This document shows positions 1-6,204 of a stretch of DNA of 6,432 nt, one piece after another. The position numbers were made by a program, and so were the translations under genes. Source of the DNA: Acidobacteriota bacterium (GTDB lineage: Bacteria; Acidobacteriota; Holophagae; Thermotomaculales; Thermotomaculaceae). Below the pieces are notes generated by a model that saw only the letters and a list, made by a program, of their open reading frames with translations, had not been told where the DNA came from and made no database searches. Location: assembly GCA_027038695.1 (NCBI GenBank), contig JALWHA010000172.1:1-6432 (forward strand), given 5' to 3'. The number at the start of each line of letters is the position of its first letter. The stretch's first letter is position 1.

Positions 1-675
1 AACAAAGGCGGGACAAAAGAAGAGTTTTTTAGTACTTTTAACGAATTATTTGATAAAAAGAAACAGATTGTAATTTCTTCCGATTCTCTCCCAAATGAAA
101 TCTATCAGTTTCAGGAAAGGCTTGTTTCAAGGTTTAAATGGGGCATTGTCGCGGATATGCAACCGCCGGAATTAGAAACAAGAATAGCTATTCTAACCAA
201 AAAAGCTAAAATTTTTAAGTTTGAGATAGACGACGAGGCTGTTTATTTTATAGCAGCAAAATTAAAGAAAAACGTACGAGAACTTGAAGGTGCATTAAAA
301 AAATGCGGGCTTATCGCAAGGCTAAAAAACTCTCCTATTACCGTGGCTATCGCAAAAGATGCCTTAAAAAACATAATTGATGAAAACGACGTTATAACCC
401 CGGATAGAATTCTTAAATTTGTAGCAGACTATTACAAAGTACCTGTAGCAAAATTAAAAGAAAAGAACAACTCAAGAAACATAGTGTTGCCGAGACAGAT
501 TTCAATGTATCTATGCAAGCAGCTGACCAATCTATCTTTTCCTGAAATCGGCAAATCATTTGGTAACAAGCACCACACCACCGTAATGTACGCCTGCAAT
601 CAGGTTGAAAAAAAGATGGCTTCGGATCCTAAATTTAAAAGGCTTGTAGAGAGTTTTATCCAATCTTTAAGGTAA
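1..675 (+). CDS. dnaA: DnaA, chromosomal replication initiator (C-terminal part, 5' truncated by window edge)
   Basis: Replication initiator ATPase that binds DnaA boxes at oriC and melts the origin. Frame 1 is open from the first base and gives 224 residues, against about 440-470 for full DnaA; the missing part holds domains I-II and the Walker A/B half of the AAA+ domain. Fragment residues: a sensor 1-type SSD at 26-28, the box VII arginine-finger region RLVSRFKWG at 40-48, the family phrase PPELETRIAIL just after it, sensor 2 NVRELEGAL at 91-99, and the DNA-binding domain IV from about 130 with PRQISMYLCKQLTNLSFPEIG from 164 and GNKHHTTV at 188-195. The ATG at 157 is an internal methionine, not the start, because the homology begins upstream of it. 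The usual GGRDHTTV recognition motif reads GNKHHTTV, with Asp replaced by His. The identification is secure. No clear intrinsic terminator follows the stop. Confidence 0.97.
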   Translation, partial: NKGGTKEEFFSTFNELFDKKKQIVISSDSLPNEIYQFQERLVSRFKWGIVADMQPPELETRIAILTKKAKIFKFEIDDEAVYFIAAKLKKNVRELEGALKKCGLIARLKNSPITVAIAKDALKNIIDENDVITPDRILKFVADYYKVPVAKLKEKNNSRNIVLPRQISMYLCKQLTNLSFPEIGKSFGNKHHTTVMYACNQVEKKMASDPKFKRLVESFIQSLR

Positions 676-734
676 AAAACAACATCTTTTACTGTCCTTT
701 AAACCCCCAGACTCTTTTAAAAATAGTTTTTTTA

Positions 735-753
735 TGTTAAAGTTTTGTTAAAG
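735..753. promoter_or_regulatory. Direct repeat TGTTAAAG x2, 11-bp period; PhoB/PhoP-box-like
   Basis: TGTTAAAG occurs at 735-742 and exactly again at 746-753, three T's apart, so the copies sit one helical turn (11 bp) apart. Read on the other strand this gives TTAACA-N5-TTAACA, the layout known for Bacillus PhoP boxes; the 11-bp repeat spacing is also that of the E. coli pho box. It lies 20 bp upstream of a phoH-type gene, and E. coli phoH is a pho-regulon gene. Against it: the site is AT-rich enough to arise by chance, and no -10 element sits at the distance expected for classical PhoB activation. Confidence 0.3.
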
Positions 754-763
754 ATAAATTTAC

Positions 764-768
764 GGAGG
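764..768 (+). promoter_or_regulatory. Ribosome binding site GGAGG for the PIN-PhoH gene
   Basis: GGAGG ends five bases before the ATG at 774, which fixes this start. No competing in-frame start lies closer to it. Confidence 0.85.
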
Positions 769-773
769 CACAC

Positions 774-2102
774 ATGGCAAAGAAGAATTTCGTGTTAGAT
801 ACCAATGTTTTACTCCATGACCCCAAAGCATTGGAAAAATTTGAGGATAACGACATATATATACCGATTGTGGTTATTGAAGAAATAGATAAATTTAAGA
901 AAAATATGAATGAATTAGGAAGAAATGCAAGGTATGTAGCCAGGTTTTTAGACAGCATGAGAGAAATAGGGAGATTGGACGAAGGGGTTAAATTAGGAGA
1001 AAATTTAGGTACGTTAAGAATAATTTTTTCAAGAAAACAGGTAGACCTCTGGCCTCAAATAGGAAATCCCGCCGACAACTCAATTTTAAACGTGGCTCTG
1101 GAATTGACTAAAGAAAAAGAAGCGATAGGAGAAAAGGTTATATTCGTTACCAAAGACGCAAACTTAAGAATTAAGGCTGACGCGGTGGGAGTTAAATCAG
1201 AAGATTACAAAAACGACAGGGTTGAAATAGGTGAACTGTTTTCCGGAGAAACAGATTACTACTGCAACGGCAGTTTGGTTTCACGTATTTATGAGGAAGG
1301 GGTCATCCCGAGGCCTGAAGATCTTGAGCTTCTTCCCAATCAATTTGTTACATTGATCAACTCGGAAAACCCGAAAAATACGGCTCTGGCAAGATATTAC
1401 AAAACAGGAGAATTCGGAACCGACGTCCTTAAAAGAATAGAAGAAGTTGACGATGTCTGGGGTATTTCACCGAGAAACAAACAACAGACGTTTGCCTTTG
1501 AACTTTTACTTGACCCGTCAATTAACCTTGTAACTCTTGTAGGGAAAGCGGGAACGGGGAAAACACTACTTGCCATAGCCTCCGGCTTAATGCAGGTTGC
1601 AGACGAAGACACATATAAAAAACTTTTAATCTCAAGACCGGTAATACCTATGGGTAAAGACTTAGGATTCCTGCCGGGAGATGTTGAAAACAAAATGGGG
1701 CCGTGGATGAAACCCCTTTACGACAACCTTGATTTTATAATTAGCAGAAACGAAGAGTATTCTGTCCCATCCTATACCGAACTTGAAAACCAGAACATAC
1801 TTCAGGTTGAACCTTTAACCTATATCAGAGGAAGAAGCATTCCCGAACAGTTTATTATAATTGACGAAGCACAAAACCTAACTCCTTTAGAGGTTAAAAC
1901 AATTATCACAAGGGCGGGGGAAAAAACCAAGATAGTACTGACGGGGGACCCATACCAGATTGATAACCCTTACGTAGACGCAAATACCAACGGTTTGTCC
2001 TATCTTGTTGAACACTTTAAGGGGGAACCTATATTCGGACACATAACCCTTATCAAAGGAGAAAGGTCGTATCTTGCCGAGAGAGCGGCTGAACTCTTAT
2101 AA
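774..2102 (+). CDS. PIN-domain/PhoH-domain fusion protein (PhoH2/YlaK type): RNase plus ATP-dependent RNA helicase-like ATPase
   Basis: A 442-residue cytoplasmic protein, normal length for the PIN-PhoH (PhoH2) family. The N-terminal PIN nuclease domain (about 5-150) shows the acidic metal-binding set: Asp9 in LDTN, Glu36/Glu37 in VIEEIDK, Asp101 in ADNSIL and Asp128 in VTKDANLRIKA. A linker leads to the PhoH ATPase domain (about 235-442), with Walker A GKAGTGKT at 257-264, ISRPVIPMGKDLGFLPGD at 286-303, Walker B IIIDEAQ at 361-367, TGDPYQID at 390-397 and the closing RSYLAERAAELL. Both active sites look intact. Mycobacterial PhoH2 has been described as a sequence-specific RNA helicase and RNase; the role here is inferred from that. 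It is first in a four-gene cluster and ends 13 bp before the next gene. Unlike the mycobacterial gene, it has no small antitoxin-like ORF just upstream. Confidence 0.93.
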   Translation: MAKKNFVLDTNVLLHDPKALEKFEDNDIYIPIVVIEEIDKFKKNMNELGRNARYVARFLDSMREIGRLDEGVKLGENLGTLRIIFSRKQVDLWPQIGNPADNSILNVALELTKEKEAIGEKVIFVTKDANLRIKADAVGVKSEDYKNDRVEIGELFSGETDYYCNGSLVSRIYEEGVIPRPEDLELLPNQFVTLINSENPKNTALARYYKTGEFGTDVLKRIEEVDDVWGISPRNKQQTFAFELLLDPSINLVTLVGKAGTGKTLLAIASGLMQVADEDTYKKLLISRPVIPMGKDLGFLPGDVENKMGPWMKPLYDNLDFIISRNEEYSVPSYTELENQNILQVEPLTYIRGRSIPEQFIIIDEAQNLTPLEVKTIITRAGEKTKIVLTGDPYQIDNPYVDANTNGLSYLVEHFKGEPIFGHITLIKGERSYLAERAAELL

Positions 2103-2104
2103 AC

Positions 2105-2118
2105 AGGAGGGCTATGTG
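2105..2118 (+). promoter_or_regulatory. Ribosome binding site AGGAGG and GTG start of the phosphatidyltransferase gene
   Basis: AGGAGG at 2105-2110 is followed after five bases by GTG at 2116, which is in frame with the gene. An ATG at 2114-2116 lies closer to the site (three bases) but is out of frame and ends after ten codons at 2144-2146. A TTG at 2074 would extend the gene into the preceding one but has no ribosome binding site. GTG 2116 is the best start, and it places the conserved N-terminal NTLTLTR motif at residues 17-23. Confidence 0.8.
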
Positions 2119-2691
2119 GAGAAAAATCACCCGATCAACTACATAAAGGCTTTCGGGTTAGCGAATACCTTAACTTTAACGAGGATGTTTCTTATCCCGG
2201 TATTTGTTATCGCATCGGTATACGGTTACCATAAATTTGCTTTTTTCACCTTTGTAATAGCGGGGATTACGGATTTTTTAGACGGATTTATAGCAAGGTA
2301 CACGGAAAATGTCACTGATGTAGGAAAAATCCTGGATCCTATGGCTGATAAGGTTATGCTTATCTCAATCTACATCGTTCTCTCTCTAAAATCTATAGGG
2401 AATATCAATATAGTTCCTGTATGGCTTACCCTTTTAATTATTTTCAGAGATGTTTTTATCGCAATAGGAGGGGTAATCGTATTTTTCACAAGAGACGTTA
2501 ACGCTATTCTCCCGTCAATTTACGGTAAAATTTCAACCGTGGTACAGATAGTCGGCGCATCCTTTATTTTATACTTTAACGCATACCAAAAACCCTTTGT
2601 TTATCTTGAGGAAACGGTTTATATCATCGGCTTCTTTACACTGCTTTCGGGAATTATGTACCTTGTAAAGGGAGTTAGAAGCGTAATATGA
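2116..2691 (+). CDS. CDP-alcohol phosphatidyltransferase (PgsA-like phosphatidylglycerophosphate synthase, or CDP-DAG-type cardiolipin synthase)
   Basis: An integral membrane enzyme of 191 residues (usual for the family) that transfers a phosphatidyl group from CDP-diacylglycerol to an alcohol acceptor. The family signature is complete, numbered from the GTG start: Asp53-x2-Asp56-Gly57-x2-Ala60-Arg61-x8-Gly70-x3-Asp74-x3-Asp78, preceded by ANTLTLTR at 16-23. About five or six hydrophobic segments follow the usual pattern. PgsA (acceptor glycerol-3-phosphate, making phosphatidylglycerol precursor) is the default reading. However, FRD at 110-112 and PSIYGKISTVVQI at 133-145 resemble the subgroup with ISRD and SKxxTxxQ seen in eukaryotic-type cardiolipin synthases, instead of the ARE motif of E. 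coli and Bacillus PgsA, so the acceptor is open and I give no symbol. It overlaps the next gene by four bases (ATGA), suggesting coupled translation. Confidence 0.88.
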   Translation: MEKNHPINYIKAFGLANTLTLTRMFLIPVFVIASVYGYHKFAFFTFVIAGITDFLDGFIARYTENVTDVGKILDPMADKVMLISIYIVLSLKSIGNINIVPVWLTLLIIFRDVFIAIGGVIVFFTRDVNAILPSIYGKISTVVQIVGASFILYFNAYQKPFVYLEETVYIIGFFTLLSGIMYLVKGVRSVI

Positions 2692-3728
2692 AAAAATGGA
2701 TATTTTTCTCAATCGTAATCGTTACCTTATGTTTTCTGTTGTTTACCCTATCGGGGGTGTTGTCGTCTTTAATAATAGCCTTTATTATAGCCTATGTCTT
2801 TGACCCGATAATTGACTGGCTTGAAACAAAAAAGATAAGCCGAACCGGAGGAATTGTTATTCTTTTTTCACTACTGATAGGAATTATGGCTCTCTTTTTT
2901 GTAATTGCCCTGCCCTTTTTTTCAAAGGAAGTTTCCGCTTTCTCCAAAAAAGTGCCATCCTATGTTAACACCCTGAAAAAAAGCGCTATTCCCGTCGTAA
3001 ACGATTACCTGAAAAAACATCCCGACCAGGTAGATTACCTGAAACAGAAAATTCAAAATATAGGGTTTGAACTGTTTAAACCGGTTATAAATTTCTTCAA
3101 ATCCTTTTTTTCAGGGATAATCGGAGTTATTTTAAACATATTGGACCTTCTTTTAATTCCCGTAATGGCATTTTATTTATTAAAAGATATTGATAAAATT
3201 AACGAAAAAATCAAAAATTCTTTTCCTCCGAAATACAGGGAAGGCATCGTTGACGTTTTTTCAGAAATAGATTCAAAGATCAAAAATTTCCTGAAAGGAC
3301 AGATGATAGTCAGTTTTATTCTCGCAATTATCTATTCAATAGGCTTATCTATCTTCAATGTCCCCCTTGCGTTAATAATAGGCATAGTGGCAGGCTTCGC
3401 CAACATTATCCCTTATCTCGGAATAGCCATAGGCCTTGTGCCGGCTCTGGTTTTAAGTTATTTAGATTCTCACTCGTTTGTTAACCTTTTGGGAGTTACA
3501 GGCACCTTCGCGGTAGCACAGGCTCTTGAAGGAACAGTTATTTCTCCAAGGGTTGTCGGGGAAAAGGTAGGCCTCCACCCAGTTATGGTTATAGTGGCAA
3601 TCCTTCTAGGCGGACACTTTTTCGGTTTTGTAGGTATACTTGTTGCCGTTCCTGCGGCAAGCATTGTACTTGTACTGTTTTCAAGAGGCTATAAATGGTA
3701 CCTTGAAAGCAATTACTTTAACGGGTGA
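2688..3728 (+). CDS. AI-2E family (PerM/TqsA/YueF-like) membrane protein
   Basis: A polytopic inner-membrane protein of 346 residues, the normal family length. Two N-terminal membrane segments (about 4-35 and 54-78) flank the conserved VFDPIIDWL region. A soluble-looking stretch of about 80-135 follows, then a membrane segment ending in FYLLKD at 162-167, another loop, and a C-terminal bundle carrying the family landmarks: NIIPYLGIAIGLVPAL from 239, EGTVISPRVVGEKVGLHPVM at 281-300, and GHFFGFVGILVAVPAA at 309-324. E. coli TqsA of this family affects AI-2 export and other members have been linked to sodium/proton antiport, but substrate cannot be told from sequence and no quorum-sensing gene is nearby. 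The start ATG overlaps the upstream stop as ATGA; a GGGAG at 2670-2674 is 13 bases away, rather far, so translational coupling probably matters. Confidence 0.9.
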   Translation: MKKWIFFSIVIVTLCFLLFTLSGVLSSLIIAFIIAYVFDPIIDWLETKKISRTGGIVILFSLLIGIMALFFVIALPFFSKEVSAFSKKVPSYVNTLKKSAIPVVNDYLKKHPDQVDYLKQKIQNIGFELFKPVINFFKSFFSGIIGVILNILDLLLIPVMAFYLLKDIDKINEKIKNSFPPKYREGIVDVFSEIDSKIKNFLKGQMIVSFILAIIYSIGLSIFNVPLALIIGIVAGFANIIPYLGIAIGLVPALVLSYLDSHSFVNLLGVTGTFAVAQALEGTVISPRVVGEKVGLHPVMVIVAILLGGHFFGFVGILVAVPAASIVLVLFSRGYKWYLESNYFNG

Positions 3729-5713
3729 TGCTGAGAGATGTCTCCTTTAATCTGTTTTTAATTTTACTTCCCGTTCCTTTATGCCTGTTTTTCCCGTACA
3801 TCACAGGCATTTACATATTACTTTTATTGTTTTTAACCTTTAAATTTTTCAGAAACAGGTTTTCAATTACCTTAATATTAACCTTAATTGTTCTCGTATC
3901 TTCGTTTATCCGTTACGGAACGGTTAAAACCCTGCAAACATACTCAGGCAGCCTTGTTGAATGCAAAGGGGTTGTTCTGAAACAATCAAACAGCACCTTT
4001 AATACAACAATAAGGGTATTGGTTCCCCTTTTAAAAACAGGCTTAGGAAACAGAATAGCGGTTTTCAAAATATTCACGGTCAAAACACCTCTCTTATTTA
4101 ATGACCTGACCGGGAAAAAAGTTGAAATAAGGGGATTATTGGAAAAAGAAAAATTATACAAAAACACCTTTTCTTCAAACTACTACTACCTGCTGTCAAC
4201 AAATAAACTCTGCTTTATAAAGGTAAAAGGAAAAGAGTTTATACATATCACGGGAAATTTTCCTCTTTTAAACCTTAAAAAAGCCCTCTTAAAAGGAATT
4301 TCCGATATTGAGGTTAAAAGATTCTTAAATGCCCTGATATTAGGGGACAAAAACAGCCTTGATTCTTATTTTAAAAACAGAGTTAAGGGGTTGGGGGTAT
4401 ATCATTTATTTGTCCTGTCAGGGTTTCACTTCGGCATATTCTCTTTAATTTTATGGATACTACTCTTCCCGCTACCGTTAAGAAAAAGATATAAAAAAGC
4501 GATTACCGTTCTTGTGCTAACAATTTTACTGGTAATTACGTCTTTTTCCCCGCCGGCTTTAAGAGTCTACCTTATGCTATACGTTTACCTTTTATTTGAG
4601 TTTGACGGAATTGATATCTCTCCCCTTGACGCAATCGGCATAGCAGGTATTTTGATGCTTATATTAAACCCTTTTAATTCATTCAATGCAGGCTTTTTAA
4701 TGAGTTTCTTTGCAAGTGCCGGGATCGTAATAACGGCAAAAGGAAAAACCCTCTTATTCTCTTACCTTCTAATCCCCTTTGCGGCATTCTTTACCATGCT
4801 CCCCTTTTACCTCTACTTTTTTAACTATATCCCCTTGCTTGCCCCGATTTATAATCTGTTGCTAATCCCTTTAATCACATTTCTCTTTTGGATTTTCATA
4901 GTGAATCTTCTATCTTTCGGCGCTTTAACCGAATTTCTTCAATGGTACACCTTAAAAATAAAGGCATTATTAAATTTCCTGCCTTCAAGTTCAATTGCGG
5001 TTTTCCCTTCTCTGCTTATTGTTCTCGTATCGGCATTGATAATCCTTGTTTTTTTTACCGAAAAAAGACTTAAATCCTTTTTCGCCGCATCTATTATTTT
5101 ATTAACCATTTCCCTTATTATTCCACGTTTTCCACACTCTGCAAAAATCTGCTTTTTTGACAGCAAATCCCCTCAATGCACCTTAATAAAAATGAAAAAC
5201 TTCAGTATGCTAATCGGCACGGGAGATTCATACTTTATTTCAATGTGTTTGAAAAAAGAATTGGGGTTCAGGGGAATAGGCAAGATTAATTGCCTCGTAA
5301 TAACAAACCCGAATTCAAGGAATGTGGAAAGAATTGAAAAGATATGCAGGCAAATAAAGGTTAAATCTCTTGTAATTAATGAAAAAATCTCTACTTCTTA
5401 TCTTAAATATAAATTAATGTGGCTTGCAAAATTTTACCGAATAAAAAGCATTTCACATTTAAAACAAGGGAAAGAATATAGATTAAAAAACAATGTATCT
5501 TTACGGTTAAACGGCAAAGGGTTAAAGGTAAAGATTAAAAACAAAACACTCTGTTTCGGTCTTAAAAAAGAACAAAATTGCGCAAAAAACTGCGACTTTT
5601 TAATTTTGAAAAACAAAAACACACACATAATCTTTACAAAAACTAACTGCAAGGAAATTAAAAACAGATATTCAATTGAAAAAAACGGGGAGTTATGCCT
5701 CTCCCTAAAATAA
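3728..5713 (+). CDS. comEC: ComEC/Rec2 family DNA-uptake channel with a degenerate metallo-beta-lactamase-like domain
   Basis: Inner-membrane channel that in competent bacteria carries single-stranded DNA into the cytoplasm. Residues are numbered from ATG 3728 (661 aa). N-terminal membrane segments (about 7-62) are followed by an OB-fold-like DUF4131 region (about 70-170). The ComEC competence domain (about 195-465) has FLNALILGDKNSLDSYFKN from 199, HLFVLSGFHFG at 226-236, SPPALRVYLML, NPFNSFNAGFLMSFFASAG at 314-332 and many membrane helices. The C-terminal part (about 472-661) aligns in layout with the metallo-beta-lactamase domain, but none of the metal-ligand motifs survive: NPNSRN stands at 527-532 where HxHxDH is expected. 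This part also has ten cysteines. The start is ATG 3728 in a TGATG overlap with the upstream stop; GTG 3725 is a possible alternative adding one residue. No good ribosome binding site is seen, so re-initiation after the upstream gene is likely. DNA uptake is inferred; no other competence genes are in view. Confidence 0.9.
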   Translation: MLRDVSFNLFLILLPVPLCLFFPYITGIYILLLLFLTFKFFRNRFSITLILTLIVLVSSFIRYGTVKTLQTYSGSLVECKGVVLKQSNSTFNTTIRVLVPLLKTGLGNRIAVFKIFTVKTPLLFNDLTGKKVEIRGLLEKEKLYKNTFSSNYYYLLSTNKLCFIKVKGKEFIHITGNFPLLNLKKALLKGISDIEVKRFLNALILGDKNSLDSYFKNRVKGLGVYHLFVLSGFHFGIFSLILWILLFPLPLRKRYKKAITVLVLTILLVITSFSPPALRVYLMLYVYLLFEFDGIDISPLDAIGIAGILMLILNPFNSFNAGFLMSFFASAGIVITAKGKTLLFSYLLIPFAAFFTMLPFYLYFFNYIPLLAPIYNLLLIPLITFLFWIFIVNLLSFGALTEFLQWYTLKIKALLNFLPSSSIAVFPSLLIVLVSALIILVFFTEKRLKSFFAASIILLTISLIIPRFPHSAKICFFDSKSPQCTLIKMKNFSMLIGTGDSYFISMCLKKELGFRGIGKINCLVITNPNSRNVERIEKICRQIKVKSLVINEKISTSYLKYKLMWLAKFYRIKSISHLKQGKEYRLKNNVSLRLNGKGLKVKIKNKTLCFGLKKEQNCAKNCDFLILKNKNTHIIFTKTNCKEIKNRYSIEKNGELCLSLK

Positions 5714-5734
5714 AAAAAGGGGGATAACCCCCCG
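5711..5734 (-). terminator. Rho-independent terminator of the DUF4870 gene (- strand)
   Basis: On the - strand a G5/C5 stem (5732-5728 with 5723-5719) around a TTAT loop is followed by seven T's (complement of A's 5712-5718). It lies about 20 bases past the stop of the - strand gene. On the + strand the hairpin has A-runs on both sides and no T-run, so it should not stop comEC transcription efficiently. Its T-run overlaps the comEC TAA stop codon. Confidence 0.85.
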
Positions 5735-5754
5735 TAAAAAATCTTTAATCTCAA

Positions 5755-6198
5755 TTATTTAAACATCTTCAAAGACCAATCGTAAACATAAGGAATCTTG
5801 TACCATTCTCCCTTTGCGGCCTTAATCATAAGAACTATATGAAAAACAAACAAAGCCAGAGAGAGAAGAATCTCAACAACTGCAACCACGCAACCTAACA
5901 CGGGAATAAACCCGAGAATAAAAGATGCGACAAAAACAATTATCTCCGCAATTAATAGAGTTATTCCCTGTTTCGCGTGGAATTGAATAAACTCGTCTTC
6001 CTTCTCAACCAGAAAAGGAATAAGTGCAAAAATCCCGAAATAACTTAAAATAGCCATTAAAACATTTACGTCACCTGTGTTTTCAGGCTGTTTGTTTTGA
6101 GGCTCGGTCGGCGGAGGAGGAGGGGTTTGAGGTTCTTGAGGCGGGGGGGGAGGAGTACTTCCGCCTTCCATTTCGTTAAACAATAAAATCATCTCCAT
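5755..6198 (-). CDS. DUF4870/Tic20-like small membrane protein with proline-rich N-terminus
   Basis: A 147-residue protein of unknown function. Residues 14-40 are a flexible Pro/Gln/Glu-rich tail with two runs of five prolines (16-20, 26-30). The rest matches the DUF4870 pattern: a hydrophobic segment at about 46-63 (ILSYFGIFALIPFLV), a charged motif EKEDEFIQFHAKQG at 65-78, two long hydrophobic segments at about 79-98 and 103-126, and the closing AAKGEWYKIPYV at 127-138. The FHAKQG and G-x-W-x-x-P features are the family landmarks. It is probably an inner-membrane protein with three to four helices; its role is not known. The start is chosen because AAGGAG sits six bases upstream of this ATG; an internal Met10 has no such site. 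It is a single-gene unit with its own promoter and terminator, convergent to comEC. An eight-C run in codons 17-19 is a possible slippage site. Confidence 0.85.
   Translation of the reverse strand: MEMILLFNEMEGGSTPPPPPQEPQTPPPPPTEPQNKQPENTGDVNVLMAILSYFGIFALIPFLVEKEDEFIQFHAKQGITLLIAEIIVFVASFILGFIPVLGCVVAVVEILLSLALFVFHIVLMIKAAKGEWYKIPYVYDWSLKMFK
6143..6150 (-). repeat. Homopolymer C8 (G8 on + strand) inside the DUF4870 gene
   Basis: Eight identical bases encode part of the first polyproline run (codons 17-19), about 50 bases into the gene. Gain or loss of one base would shift the frame before any membrane segment is made. Confidence 0.9.
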
Positions 6199-6204
6199 AA
6201 AACT

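Larger units (their letters stand above)
676..773. other. Intergenic gap between dnaA and the PIN-PhoH gene
   Basis: Ninety-eight bases of AT-rich sequence. No GC-rich hairpin with a T-run is seen; the only fold near 715-733 is an A/T-only A5-TAG-T5 stem, too weak to call a terminator. No exact TTATCCACA-type DnaA box is present. The last 40 bases hold a direct repeat (735-753) and a strong ribosome binding site. I found no convincing sigma-70 promoter: the best -10-like words (GATAAA around 753) have a poor -35 partner. The cluster may therefore be read through from dnaA or use another promoter type. Confidence 0.6.

Noticed and set aside
715..733. A5-TAG-T5 fold as dnaA terminator
   Set aside because: The stem is A/T only and too weak to be a credible intrinsic terminator.
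1397..1693. 98-residue ORF on the - strand opposite the PIN-PhoH gene
   Set aside because: It lies wholly opposite a strongly conserved coding region, has no recognisable motifs, and is best explained as a shadow frame.
2074..2115. Extension of the phosphatidyltransferase to a TTG at 2074
   Set aside because: It would overlap the preceding gene by 29 bases without a ribosome binding site; AGGAGG with GTG 2116 fits better, and the added residues are not family-like.
3913..4167. 84-residue - strand ORF within comEC (with others at 737-958, 3470-3664, 4939-5166 and the + strand 4888-5073)
   Set aside because: All overlap well-supported genes in other frames and show no conserved features.
5129..5137. 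TTTTCCACA, and TGTGGAGAA near 2115, as DnaA-box-like 9-mers
   Set aside because: Each has one mismatch to TTATCCACA, lies singly in or at the start of coding sequence and is not clustered; no origin can be claimed.
5434..5754. 106-residue Phe-rich ORF on the - strand opposite the comEC 3' end
   Set aside because: It spans the DUF4870 terminator and mirrors AT-rich comEC codons; its composition (Phe/Lys-rich, no motif) is that of an antisense frame.
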